Numbered from the stretch's first letter, positions 53,413-62,640 are shown. The stretch is DNA of 64,000 nucleotides from Paenibacillus sp. FSL W8-0426 (GCF_037969725.1 NZ_CP150203.1:2930001-2994000); one strand, 5' to 3'. Program-made: numbers and translations. Notes: a model not told the origin generated them from the letters alone.

Positions 53413-56400
53413 CTAATAGACATCTTTGGCGTATCGTTTGGAACGAAGCATGTCTTTGACGTAGGATTCTGCCTCGTCCCTGCTCATTCCACCATGCTTC
53501 TGAATAATATTATGCAGCGTGGCATCGACTTCCTTGGCCATTCTGGAAGCATCCCCGCAAACGTAGAAGTGGGCGCCTTCCTCAAGCCATTTCCATAATT
53601 CCGCTCCATGCTCCAGCATGCGGTCCTGAACGTAGATTTTTTCCTCCTGATCCCGGGAAAACGCCGTATCCAAACGGTGGAGGTACCCGCTGCGCTTCAT
53701 CGATTCCAGCTCATCCTCGTAGTAGAAATCGGCCGCTGCCCGCTGCTCGCCAAAGATCAGCCAGTTCCTGCCCGTGGCTTCCTGGGCTTGCCGTTCCTGC
53801 AAAAATCCGCGGAACGGACCGATGCCGGTGCCTGGACCGACCATGATCATCGGAGCTTCCGGATTTGCCGGCGGCCTGAAGTGGGTGGATTTTTGCACGA
53901 ATATGCGAACCTCGCCGCCTTGCTCGGCCCGATCGGCCAAATATGCCGAACATACGCCGTGCCTTCGTGCTTCGTTGCATTCGTAACGAACCGTGGATAC
54001 CGTAATATGCACCGTATCAGGATCGGCGAGATAACTCGACGAAATAGAGTAGAAACGGGGCTGGAGAGGCTTCAGAATGGATAACAGCTCTTCCGTCGTT
54101 AGCCGGATCGGAAATTGCTGTAAGACATCGGCAATCTGGCGGCCCCATAGCCACTGCCTCAATGGTTCCTTGTCATCATCCTGGATAAGGCGCTTCAAGG
54201 TCTCATCTCCGGAGCGCTCTTGCACGAATTGCAAAAATCCGGGGGTGATGCGCGCAATTTCAAGATGTTTAAGCAGCGCCTCCGATAGCGGGATTTTCCG
54301 ATCTTTAATATTCACCAGAGTTGTGGAATCAAGCCCGGTCGCCTGCAAAATTTCTTCGACCAGCGAAGGGCAGTTGACGGGCCAGACGCCGAGCGCATCG
54401 CCTGCTTCATAATGAAAGCCCGTGTCGGAAATATCGAATGCATAATGGCGGGTTTCTTTCTCGGAGCCTTCGCCGCTTAACAACCGGTTCGAAACAATGC
54501 GTGTATGCAAAGGGTGATTGCGATCGTACGTTTTCAAGGTGCCTTCGTGCAAAGGAGCTTCCTTCACCTTGATTTCGATCTGTCCAATCCATGGTGCGAT
54601 CTGCTGTTCGAAATCGGTATCGCAATCGACCCGGTCCGTCAGCCTTGAAGCGCCGAGCTGTTCCAGCCTCGCATCCAGGTTCCGGGCGAACCCGCAGAAT
54701 TCATCGTAGCTGGAGTCGCCCAAGCCCAGGACGGCATAGCGTAAGCCGTGTAAACGCGGAGCGTTATCCGACTTCAGCGCATGCCAGAAGGCTTCGCCGT
54801 TATCCGGCGGGTCGCCGGCTCCAAAGGTGCTTGAAATGAACACCGCGTTTTGTTCGGAGGCCAAGTCTGCAATCGCGTATTCGTTCATGCATACAAGCCG
54901 GGTATCCAGCCCTGCTGCTCGGAATTTGCGGCTGCACTCGTTCGCCACGTCCTCCGCATTGCCGGTTTGGGAGGCCCATAACAGGGTCAATTTGGGTTTA
55001 GCGGAATCCGTCTCGCCCGTTTGCTCGGGCATTGTGGCAGTTGCGGAGGCTTCGGCATAAGGACTCATTAAAGGAAGCAGGTTCGTTTCCGGAAGCTGGG
55101 TGCGCGAGAACATGCCGGCCAGCAGTCCGTCCAGCCATAACTTTTTGGAAGGCTCGACAGGGGCGGTATGGGGCAATACCGGCACGCCGGAGGGAGCTAT
55201 GGCTTCATCCGCGCGCAAACTGGCAATGAAACCGGCGAGATAGATTTTCTCATGACCATCCAATGTCATGTCCGGCGAGGCGGGGATGCCCAATAGATCG
55301 GCAAGCGTATCGACCTTAGCCATATACTTTTCCTCCTTTTGCAAATGGTTCATGGTGTCGGCGGCATCGCGAGAGAATTCCCTGCCTCGGGGCGAAGCAG
55401 GATGACTCGTTGTTTGATCCGCAACAACCGTAAGGGAAACCGCGCTGTATTTGAACTCGGGTTGGAGAGACACCGGATCGATGGCATCGCTCGTCACCGC
55501 ATTAATGGCGAGATGTTCGCCGAATGCATCATTCCAATGAAACGGTGCGAAACAGCTGCCGGGCATGACGCGATCGGTAATGACGGCAGGCAGGATCGCA
55601 TGCCCGCGGCGCGATTGGATGTGGACGCGATCCGATTCGCGGACGCCTAACGCTGCTGCATCTTCGGGATGGATTTCGATGAAAGGGCCGGGATTCAGCT
55701 TGTTCAGCTTGGCGATCTTCCCGGTTTTGGTCATGGTGTGCCATTGGTGCTGCAATCGTCCCGTATTTAAGACAAAAGGGAATTCGCTGTCCGGCAGCTC
55801 TGTGGGCGGGGCATACGGCCGGGCCCAAAACACGGCTTTGCCGCTGTCGGTGGCGAACGAAAGGGAGGGGAGGCTCCCGTCCTCGTTTTCCCGCAGCTTC
55901 TGGCTGATTCCATCGTTCAGATACCGTATCGGGTTACGCGTCTGATCCGATTGGGGGGCGCTGGGCCACTGTACGGGCGCCTCGCGCAATCGCTCGTATG
56001 AAGCGCCGCGGATATCGTAACCGGTTTTAGGGTTCCAGGCTTGCTGGATTTCGCGGTAGACATCGGCCGAACTTGCATAGGTGAACGCATCCGAAAATCC
56101 CATCTCGCACGCGACCTCGGCAATGATCTTCCAATCGGGAAGCGCCTCGCCGGGAGGATCGACCGCTTTCCTCATCAGCGTCACATTGCGCTCGGAATTG
56201 ATCATCACGCCTTCGGCTTCGGCCCACAGCGCGCCGGGAAGCATAATATCCGCGTACGCGTTGGTTTCGTTGTTCAGGAACGCATCCTGCGTAATAACCA
56301 ATTCGGCTGCCTGAAGGGCTGCAATGACGTTGCTGCGGTTTGCGACCGTGGCGACCGGGTTCGTGCAAATGATCCAGCATGCTTTGATATCGCCGGCTTG

Positions 56401-57567
56401 CATGCTCTGGAACATGGATATCGTGCCTGTACCCACTTCCGTACGGATCGTGCCGCGGGGGATGTTCCACAGGTCTTCCATGAAATGGCGTTCTGCTTCA
56501 ACAAGCACGGATCGCTGGCCTGGAAGACCCGGACCCATGTATCCCATTTCGCGGCCTCCCATGGCATTCGGTTGCCCGGTGAGGGAGAAGGGGCCGCTTC
56601 CGGGACGGCATATTTTGCCTGTAGCCAGATGTAAGTTGCATATCGCATTGGTATGCCACGTACCGTGCGTGCTCTGGTTAAGGCCCATCGTCCAACAGCT
56701 CATCCATTCGGGGGATTCGCCGATCCATTGGGCTGCCAGGCGAATATCCGCTTCGGGAATGCCGGTGATTGCGGCCACTTTGTCCGGCGTGTAATCGTCA
56801 AGGAAATCGGGCATGCTCTCCCAGCCCGCCGTGAATCGGGAGATGAAATCCTGATCGGTGTGCCCGTTGTGCACGAGCAGATACAAGATTCCGTTAAGCA
56901 GGGCGAGATCCGTTCCCGGCTTAATTTGCATGTAGAGGTCTGCCTTGTCGGCGGTCGCGTTGCGGCGTGGATCGACGACGATCAGTTTGGCGCCGGCTTT
57001 GACGCGATCCATGACTCTCAGAAACAAGATGGGATGGCAGTCGGCCATGTTGGCTCCGATGACGAAAAACAGATTCGTGCGGTCCATATCTTCATAAGAA
57101 CCCGGAGGACCGTCCGCGCCGAGCGAAAGCTTGTATCCGCTGCCGGCGCTGGCCATGCAAAGACGGGAATTGGACTCGATGTGGTTGGTGCGAATGAAAC
57201 CTTTGGAAAGTTTGTTGACCAGGTACTGGGCTTCCAGCGACATTTGGCCCGACACGTAGAACGAAATGGCGTCAGGACCATGTTCGTCAAGAATAGCGCG
57301 CAACCGTCGCGCCGTTTCTTTAATGGTTTCTTTCACGTCGGCCTGAACGGGAGCTTGCCCGCGGGCAGGGCGTTGGTACGCAAACTCCATTCTGCCCGAT
57401 TCAACCAAGGCCTCGGCACATGAGTTCCCTTTGGTGCACAAGCGGCCGTAATTGGCGGGATGCTCCTTGTCGCCGGTAACTTTAATGACGCGATTGCCGG
57501 ATACTTCCATAACGATTCCACAACCTACGCCGCAATAAGGGCAGACGCTTTTTATTTTTTCAGTCAT
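53413..57567 (-). CDS. Assimilatory nitrate reductase / CysJ-like flavoprotein fusion
   Basis: About 1384 aa. The N-terminal half is a molybdopterin oxidoreductase with a [4Fe-4S] motif (CPYCGVGC plus a fourth Cys in RLCTKG), a molybdenum-ligating Cys in SRLCMASA and a C-terminal molydopterin-binding domain (FVLNTGRLQHQWHTMTKTGK). The C-terminal half (from about residue 749) is like the flavoprotein of sulfite reductase: FMN (WASQTGNAED, VLGLGDSSY), FAD (RFYSISS, GVCSAYL) and NADPH (GPGTGIGPFRGF, VCGDASRM). NADPH electrons should pass through FAD and FMN to the Mo centre. Start 57567 has weak GGTGA; 57570 and 57582 are alternatives. Confidence 0.92.
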   Translation of the reverse strand: MTEKIKSVCPYCGVGCGIVMEVSGNRVIKVTGDKEHPANYGRLCTKGNSCAEALVESGRMEFAYQRPARGQAPVQADVKETIKETARRLRAILDEHGPDAISFYVSGQMSLEAQYLVNKLSKGFIRTNHIESNSRLCMASAGSGYKLSLGADGPPGSYEDMDRTNLFFVIGANMADCHPILFLRVMDRVKAGAKLIVVDPRRNATADKADLYMQIKPGTDLALLNGILYLLVHNGHTDQDFISRFTAGWESMPDFLDDYTPDKVAAITGIPEADIRLAAQWIGESPEWMSCWTMGLNQSTHGTWHTNAICNLHLATGKICRPGSGPFSLTGQPNAMGGREMGYMGPGLPGQRSVLVEAERHFMEDLWNIPRGTIRTEVGTGTISMFQSMQAGDIKACWIICTNPVATVANRSNVIAALQAAELVITQDAFLNNETNAYADIMLPGALWAEAEGVMINSERNVTLMRKAVDPPGEALPDWKIIAEVACEMGFSDAFTYASSADVYREIQQAWNPKTGYDIRGASYERLREAPVQWPSAPQSDQTRNPIRYLNDGISQKLRENEDGSLPSLSFATDSGKAVFWARPYAPPTELPDSEFPFVLNTGRLQHQWHTMTKTGKIAKLNKLNPGPFIEIHPEDAAALGVRESDRVHIQSRRGHAILPAVITDRVMPGSCFAPFHWNDAFGEHLAINAVTSDAIDPVSLQPEFKYSAVSLTVVADQTTSHPASPRGREFSRDAADTMNHLQKEEKYMAKVDTLADLLGIPASPDMTLDGHEKIYLAGFIASLRADEAIAPSGVPVLPHTAPVEPSKKLWLDGLLAGMFSRTQLPETNLLPLMSPYAEASATATMPEQTGETDSAKPKLTLLWASQTGNAEDVANECSRKFRAAGLDTRLVCMNEYAIADLASEQNAVFISSTFGAGDPPDNGEAFWHALKSDNAPRLHGLRYAVLGLGDSSYDEFCGFARNLDARLEQLGASRLTDRVDCDTDFEQQIAPWIGQIEIKVKEAPLHEGTLKTYDRNHPLHTRIVSNRLLSGEGSEKETRHYAFDISDTGFHYEAGDALGVWPVNCPSLVEEILQATGLDSTTLVNIKDRKIPLSEALLKHLEIARITPGFLQFVQERSGDETLKRLIQDDDKEPLRQWLWGRQIADVLQQFPIRLTTEELLSILKPLQPRFYSISSSYLADPDTVHITVSTVRYECNEARRHGVCSAYLADRAEQGGEVRIFVQKSTHFRPPANPEAPMIMVGPGTGIGPFRGFLQERQAQEATGRNWLIFGEQRAAADFYYEDELESMKRSGYLHRLDTAFSRDQEEKIYVQDRMLEHGAELWKWLEEGAHFYVCGDASRMAKEVDATLHNIIQKHGGMSRDEAESYVKDMLRSKRYAKDVY
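55321..55340 (-). promoter_or_regulatory. In-frame internal ribosome site and ATG within the fusion
   Basis: On the minus strand AAAAGGAGG (55340-55332), eight bases, then ATG (55323-55321), in frame with the fusion. The ATG begins MAKVDTLADLLGIPASP, the expected first residues of a free CysJ-like flavoprotein of 636 aa. Confidence 0.7.
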
Positions 57568-57666
57568 CATCGAAATCACCATACTTGACGTGTATATGAC
57601 ACGGATTTTTTTGTGGCTTGAATGTTGTTTATTAAAAATCCAATTTATTCGGAACTGTTTAGCTAA

Positions 57667-57720
57667 AATATATATCGCTTCACGATATAAGTCAATAAAT
57701 TAATGTTATGTTACATGACA
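57667..57720 (-). promoter_or_regulatory. Nitrogen-regulated promoter of the nitrate reductase gene
   Basis: On the minus strand TTGACT (57695-57690), a 17-base spacer and TATATT (57672-57667) form a sigma-A promoter. Just upstream, TGTCATGTAACATAACA (57720-57704) fits the GlnR/TnrA pattern TGTNA-N7-TNACA exactly, centred about 50 bases before the start point as in TnrA-activated genes. Confidence 0.75.
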
Positions 57721-57853
57721 TGGTAATTGTGATTTTTAAAAATGAATGTTTAGAGAGGGTGGATAGGCGGTTGTGTAGGTGGAATAACATATCATTATAT
57801 GTTATGTATAAGTTATGTTTGAGTTGTGTCACTGAAGAAAATGAAATAAACTC

Positions 57854-58082
57854 TATATAGGTTGAACTAGACATTTACACGATAACGGAGATGGCAGAAA
57901 GAATCTGAAGAAGCGAAGTGGTCTAAAAGCTTTCTGAAAGAAAGCTGCATCGGAAGCATAAGCTTCACCGGATTTTGCCTTTGAAAAAAGGGGATCAAAA
58001 AAAATCTGGGGATAACAGGGATCGGAAGATGGTTCTGACCACGTAGTGACTCCGTGTAAAAATCATCGGTTCAACTTATATA
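57854..58082 (+). repeat. Dispersed 229-nt structured repeat, copy 3
   Basis: The best-preserved copy. The ends TATATAGGTTGAAC and GTTCAACTTATATA are inverted repeats, with TTTACACG/CGTGTAAA next inside. The core follows copies 1 and 2 (AACGGAGATGGCAGAAAG, GAAGCGAAG, AGCTTTC/GAAAGCT, GCATCGGAAGCATAAGC, CCGGATTT/AAATCTGG, GGGGATAACAGGGATCGG, AAGATGGTTCTGACCACG). It lies in the divergent region between the nitrate reductase promoter and the MarR gene. There is no open frame and no transposase. Confidence 0.9.
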
Positions 58083-58112
58083 GATAATGATCTCGGTTGA
58101 AGGAGTTTTTCG

Positions 58113-58511
58113 ATGTCCATGAATCCATTGCCCAAACATATTTATGAGCAGCTTGCCATGTTCCGCTATCGCATTCGCAAGTTCATTCGGTTCAGCGAGG
58201 AGGCCGCACGAAGCAAAGGACTTACCCCGCAGTATCATCAATTAATGCTCTCGATTATGGGATTTCCTGATCGCGAGCATGCTACGCCGACAGAACTGGC
58301 CGAACGGCTTCAAATTACGCCGCACGCTTGCGTCGAGTTGGTCAAACGATGCGAGGAACTTGGCCTGGTAAGCCGATTCCCCAACGAACAGGACAAACGC
58401 AGCACGTTCATTCGGCTGACGGAACACGGAATGGAATTGTTGGCCGAATTGTCGGAGATTCATATGGAAGAGCTGAAACGGGCTGGTTTGCTGGAATTTC
58501 AAGGGCTTTAG
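58113..58511 (+). CDS. MarR-family regulator
   Basis: A 132-aa winged-helix protein (TPTELAERLQITPHACVELV, KRCEELGLVSRFPNEQDKRS). AAGGAG precedes ATG 58113. It is divergent from the nitrate reductase fusion, with repeat copy 3 between them. It is not related closely to the two other MarR paralogues of the window. Target unknown. Confidence 0.87.
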   Translation: MSMNPLPKHIYEQLAMFRYRIRKFIRFSEEAARSKGLTPQYHQLMLSIMGFPDREHATPTELAERLQITPHACVELVKRCEELGLVSRFPNEQDKRSTFIRLTEHGMELLAELSEIHMEELKRAGLLEFQGL

Positions 58512-58620
58512 GCGGTTTCGGTCGCGCGGCTTGAGGCTGGACGGAGAACGAAGAAAAGATGAGGGAGGGACAAGTCGCGGCGCGAATGCCGACCGTTCAT
58601 GTGTCAGGAGATAAAAAGGG

Positions 58621-58653
58621 AGCCACTGAATGCTAACGTTCAGTGGCTTTTTC
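58621..58653. terminator. Bidirectional terminator containing the kinase stop codon
   Basis: AGCCACTGAA (58621-58630) pairs with TTCAGTGGCT (58639-58648), followed by TTTTT; A-rich sequence precedes it on the other strand. The stop codon of the minus-strand kinase lies in its loop. Confidence 0.8.
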
Positions 58654-59982
58654 GGCATGCTGCACGGATGGAAGCCGGCCCGATAACAGCGCTCCGCCGC
58701 TCGGGTCGTTGCCTGCCGCAAGCTCGCCTCCGTGCCGCCGGATGATGCGCTCGGAAATGGTCATGCCCAGGCCGCTGCCTCCGGTAGCCCGGTTCCGGGA
58801 CATTTCGCCCCGAAACAAAGGCTCGAAGAGCCGACCTAGTTCCTCCGGGGCAAACCCCGGTCCGGTATCCCGGATCGTAAACCAGACCTGATCGTTCGCG
58901 GAGCCGCACTCCACGCTGACCTTTCCATGATCAGGCGTGTATCTCACGGCATTATCCAGCAAATTGCTTATCGCACGTTCCAGCAGATGAGCGTCGCCGC
59001 GAACGATGCACGCTTCCGCGGAACGTACCGCGAGCGTTACGTTCTTTTGCCGGGCGAACGGCTCCACGCTATCCGCCGATTGCTGCAGGACCGTGCGCAG
59101 GTTGACGATTTCCTTGACAATCGCGCCTTCGCCGTAATCCATTTTGGCAAACGTAAACAAATCCTCGACCAAACGGTGCAGCTGGGACGCTTTTTCCTTG
59201 CAGACGGCTATGTACTTCGCCGTTTTCTCGGGCGACTGGGCAATGCCGAGCTGCAGTCCGTCAAGGTACCCGCGCAGCGCGAAGAGGGGGGTTCTAAGAT
59301 CATGCGCCACGGCGGCAATGACGAACCTACGCTCTTCTTCGAGCTTCGTTTGCTGGAGATTGGACTTTTTCAGTCCTTGCACCATCTCATCGAAGGCATC
59401 CCTGACATCGGCGATTTCTTTAATGCGGGAAGCAGGCATCGGCACGTCCCATTCTCCGCTGGCGAGCAGCCGCACGGATGCGCTAAGCTTCTCAAGAGGT
59501 TTGATCAAATAACGCCGCATTTCCATGCCGATCACGAACAATGCCAGCAAAAACCCCGTGAAGATGGACCACACTTGAAGCTGGTTTGTTTTGGGGAGAT
59601 ACAGTTCGACCCTCCCCTTCAATCGGCCGTCTTCCATCAGCGTATACCGTTCAACGGAAGCATATCTTTTGGTTTGGTTGGCATCGGAACGATAGATCTC
59701 CTGGCCGGATGCCGAGAACAGGGAAACATTCATGTTTGCGTGATCCAACAGGCCTTTCAGCTGGGCTTGCCAATCGGATGCACTCCACCGTTCCGTATTC
59801 CTTTCGATCTGTTCAACGATTTCGTTCTGCTGCCTTTGCTGCTCTTCATTCGGCAGCGGGGCGACGGAAAATCTGAACGTCCCGGATTCGATGTAATGGG
59901 CGGTCACAAACAGGAGCCAGGGCAGCAGCAGGATGAACAACAGAAAAAGCAGCATGAGTTTACGAATCCGAAGCGTTCTCAC
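58633..59982 (-). CDS. OmpR-partner sensor histidine kinase
   Basis: A 449-aa kinase. Helix 1 (about residues 8-30), a short extracellular domain, helix 2 near 145, HAMP (YLIKPLEKLSASVRLLASGE), HisKA (AAVAHDLRTPLFALRG) and HATPase (AISNLLDNAVRYTPDHGKVS; GPGFAPEELGRLFEP; GSGLGMTISERI). GTG 59982 is chosen because GGAGG is five bases upstream; the TTG at 59997 overlaps that ribosome site. It overlaps the response regulator gene by 23 bases, so the two are translationally coupled. Confidence 0.9.
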   Translation of the reverse strand: MRTLRIRKLMLLFLLFILLLPWLLFVTAHYIESGTFRFSVAPLPNEEQQRQQNEIVEQIERNTERWSASDWQAQLKGLLDHANMNVSLFSASGQEIYRSDANQTKRYASVERYTLMEDGRLKGRVELYLPKTNQLQVWSIFTGFLLALFVIGMEMRRYLIKPLEKLSASVRLLASGEWDVPMPASRIKEIADVRDAFDEMVQGLKKSNLQQTKLEEERRFVIAAVAHDLRTPLFALRGYLDGLQLGIAQSPEKTAKYIAVCKEKASQLHRLVEDLFTFAKMDYGEGAIVKEIVNLRTVLQQSADSVEPFARQKNVTLAVRSAEACIVRGDAHLLERAISNLLDNAVRYTPDHGKVSVECGSANDQVWFTIRDTGPGFAPEELGRLFEPLFRGEMSRNRATGGSGLGMTISERIIRRHGGELAAGNDPSGGALLSGRLPSVQHAEKATER

Positions 59983-60673
59983 GAGATCCTCCTTCAAAGC
60001 GATATCCCACGCCCCATACGTTGACCAGAAGCTGCGGATTCGCGGGATCTGCCTCGATTTTCTCGCGCAAACGGCTTAAATGCACCCGTACCGTGTGCCT
60101 GTCGCCGATGCCGCCCCAAAACTTGTCCAGCAATTGATCATACGTAAATACTTGCTTCGGATGCTGAGCGAACAGGAGCAGCAAATCATATTCCTTTGGC
60201 GTGAACATGACTTTGCTGCCCTCCACGAATACTTCTCTGGATGCAAGATTCAATTGCAAACGATCATATTCCAGCATAGGTTCGGCCGCGGATGGAGGAG
60301 GGGAGAAGGTACGCCTTAATACGGCCTTCACTCTGGCGACGATTTCGCCAGGCGAAGCCGTCTTCACGATATAGTCGTCGCCGCCCAGCGTGAGTCCCCT
60401 AATTTTATCGACGTCATCGCTTCTGGCACTAAGGAACAAAATCGGCACACTGCTTTCTTTGCGGATGCGGCGGCACAGATCGAAGCCGTTCTGCCCAGGC
60501 ATCATGATGTCCAGAACGATGCATTGGATCGCATGCTGCCGGAGCGCGTCCCAGGCTTCGGCAGCGTTGCAAGCGGTGATGACGCGGAATTGTTCGTTTT
60601 CCAAAAAGTCCTTTAACAATTCGACAATGCTAAGGTCATCGTCGACAACAAGCACGGTGCTTGAATCAGTCAT
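59960..60673 (-). CDS. OmpR-family response regulator
   Basis: A 237-aa regulator: receiver domain (residues 1-120; acid pocket DDD at 11-13, phospho-acceptor Asp55 in CIVLDIMMPG, then KTASPGEIVARVKAVLRR) and a winged-helix DNA-binding domain (about 135-230; MFTPKEYDLLLLFAQHPKQV, RHTVRVHLSRLREKI). The usual KPF at the end of the receiver reads KTA. First gene of the pair; genes controlled are unknown. Confidence 0.92.
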   Translation of the reverse strand: MTDSSTVLVVDDDLSIVELLKDFLENEQFRVITACNAAEAWDALRQHAIQCIVLDIMMPGQNGFDLCRRIRKESSVPILFLSARSDDVDKIRGLTLGGDDYIVKTASPGEIVARVKAVLRRTFSPPPSAAEPMLEYDRLQLNLASREVFVEGSKVMFTPKEYDLLLLFAQHPKQVFTYDQLLDKFWGGIGDRHTVRVHLSRLREKIEADPANPQLLVNVWGVGYRFEGGSRENASDS

Positions 60674-60872
60674 GAATATCCCACCTTCAAAACCTAGTGT
60701 AGCATGATCGCAGCGAAAACCGGTGGAAGTTTATCATTTTGTGATGATTCGTTGATGGTTTTGAGGCGGGTTTGCGTCTTCTTTCGAGAGATATCGCTGG
60801 TATGATCTTCAAAGGCACAGGGGGATCTTGCCCTGCATGACAAATCGAGATATAACAGGGAGGACGTTACTG

Positions 60873-61892
60873 ATGTTACATGTTCAAATCGTGCTGTTCG
60901 ATGGCTTTGATCTCTTGGATGCCATTGCGCCTTATGAAGTTTTTGCAGCGGCATCCATGTATGCCGAAGATGCGCTGCAAGTCGAGTTGGTTACTGCCGA
61001 AGGGCCCAGGCACGTCGCGAGCGGCACACAAGGGTTAAAGATCGAGGCGACCGCGAAACTGGAGCCTGAACGCGGCGGCATCATCCTCGTGCCGGGTGCG
61101 TCCGGCAAAGTTTCCGGGGATGGGCCGGATTCCATTCCCGTCATTCTGCATCATGCTGCGAACACGGATATTTCTGTCCGAATCAGACAAGCATTGGAAC
61201 GAGAAGACGTCTTGGTTGCCACCGTATGCGGCGGTTCGCTTTTGCTTGCCATGGCAGGTTTGCTTGAAGGCAGACATGCAGTGACACATCATATGGGCAT
61301 GAAGGTTCTCGAAGCTGCCGGAGCGGTTCCTGTTCAGGCGCGCATCGTGGATGACGGCAACCTGGTGAGTGCGGGCGGTGTGACTTCCGGGCTTGACGTT
61401 GCTTTATATTTGGTGGAACGTGCGCTCGGTCCGCGCATCGCGCATGCCGTGGAACAGTTATTTGAATTCGAACGGCGGGGAACGGTATGGAGGATGGAAG
61501 GCATGGCGCCAATGGAGGACGCAGACGCGACAGGGGAAGATGAGGGAACAGCGTTCGCGCCAGTTTCTGAAGAGAGCGTACCAGACTCCGCGTCCGTCTA
61601 TGAAGGAAATTGGGATGTAATCATCGCGACCCCGATCGGGAAACTGGAATCCAGGCTTGCGATTCATACGGACAACGGCCGCATTCGGGGGACGGCTGCG
61701 CAGGACGGCGAGACTGTGGAGCTCATCGATCCTCGCGCTCGGGAGGGCAAATTGGTATGGGGCCTTCGGGTAAACAAACCGATGAAGCTGCAGCTTCATT
61801 TCGAGGTAACTGTGCAAGGGGATGTTATGAGCGGAACCGCCAAGGCCGGTTTTTTGCCAGCATCCAAACTGACAGGCCATCGCTTGGTTTGA
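60873..61892 (+). CDS. DJ-1/PfpI-family protein with C-terminal beta domain
   Basis: A 339-aa protein. The DJ-1/PfpI domain (about residues 1-200; VQIVLFDGFDLLDAIAPYEV, nucleophile-elbow Cys in VATVCGGSLLLA, THHMGMKVLEAAGA) resembles isonitrile hydratases. After an acidic linker (about 215-240), a beta-rich domain of about 95 residues follows (WDVIIATPIGKLESRLAIHT to GFLPASKLTGHR). That combination is unusual. AGGGAGG precedes ATG 60873. The reaction is unknown; hydrolysis or chaperone-like activity are family possibilities. Confidence 0.83.
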   Translation: MLHVQIVLFDGFDLLDAIAPYEVFAAASMYAEDALQVELVTAEGPRHVASGTQGLKIEATAKLEPERGGIILVPGASGKVSGDGPDSIPVILHHAANTDISVRIRQALEREDVLVATVCGGSLLLAMAGLLEGRHAVTHHMGMKVLEAAGAVPVQARIVDDGNLVSAGGVTSGLDVALYLVERALGPRIAHAVEQLFEFERRGTVWRMEGMAPMEDADATGEDEGTAFAPVSEESVPDSASVYEGNWDVIIATPIGKLESRLAIHTDNGRIRGTAAQDGETVELIDPRAREGKLVWGLRVNKPMKLQLHFEVTVQGDVMSGTAKAGFLPASKLTGHRLV

Positions 61893-61945
61893 GTTGAGCT
61901 TCAATAGGGCCATTAGACGATAACTAGAAACGGAAAGGTTCATAT

Positions 61946-62605
61946 ATGAAAAAAACAAACATGGCTTACCGCCTTTTGGCCGGTGTCAGCATCACTTTCA
62001 TTTTGTATTCGTTGGCTAGGCATTATGTGTTCGATCCGGAAGCCACCGCGTTTCTCAGTCACAAAATGGGGCTGGGGCGCGAGTTGAACCTCCCGGCATG
62101 GCTAAAAGTCATGTACATTCACGTCGCCTTTGCCTGTTTGGCGATGGCGGCAGGGCTGATCAATTTTTCTCGCCGCATGCTGGAGAAACAGCGGAAGTTT
62201 CACCGGATCAACGGGTACATCTATGTCGTTTCCGTGCTGATGGTCGTGCTGACGTCCGGGTACATGGCGCCGTATTCCACTGGAGGCAGAATCAACAGCA
62301 TCGCATTTAATATCATTAATCTGATTTGGCCCATCATGACGGTTACGGCCGTCGTGCAGATCAAAAAGAAACGAATCATAAAGCACCGGAATTGGATGAT
62401 CCGCAGTTATGCCTTCTGTTTTACGAACATGCTGATTCACCTGATCACGTTGCTGTTCAATGAAGGCCTCGGCATGGCTTATGCGAGCAGTTATACATAC
62501 GGTGTGTATGGCAGCCTCGTTCTGTTATTGATCATTCCGGAAACGATCATCCGGATTCTGGATAAGACCGGCAGCGAAAAAACCATCGGAACCTACGAAT
62601 CGTAG
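61946..62605 (+). CDS. DUF2306-family membrane protein
   Basis: A 219-aa protein with six or seven hydrophobic helices and the DUF2306 pattern (YIHVAFACLAMAAGLINFSR; KFHRINGYIYVVSVLMVVLT; KHRNWMIRSYAFCFTNM). Conserved histidines (HRINGY, KHRNW) suggest haem or metal binding, though this is unproven. The gene ends inside its own terminator hairpin. Confidence 0.83.
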   Translation: MKKTNMAYRLLAGVSITFILYSLARHYVFDPEATAFLSHKMGLGRELNLPAWLKVMYIHVAFACLAMAAGLINFSRRMLEKQRKFHRINGYIYVVSVLMVVLTSGYMAPYSTGGRINSIAFNIINLIWPIMTVTAVVQIKKKRIIKHRNWMIRSYAFCFTNMLIHLITLLFNEGLGMAYASSYTYGVYGSLVLLLIIPETIIRILDKTGSEKTIGTYES

Positions 62606-62621
62606 GCTTCGATGGTTTTTG
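62577..62621. terminator. Terminator overlapping the end of the DUF2306 gene
   Basis: AAAAAACCATCG (62577-62588) pairs with CGATGGTTTTT (62610-62620), and an inner CCTACG/CGTAGG stem (62592-62597/62601-62606) contains the stop codon. Confidence 0.85.
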
Positions 62622-62640
62622 TTGTTGAACTCTAGCTGCA

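Noticed and set aside
53413..57567. Possibility that the nitrate reductase/CysJ fusion is an assembly error
   Set aside because: The frame is continuous over 4 kb and the joint is a plausible linker; such fusions are familiar in Bacillales, so only the internal start was kept as a finding.
58927..60024. 365-aa plus-strand frame opposite the sensor kinase
   Set aside because: Arg-rich shadow without domain signals, whereas the minus strand has a complete kinase.
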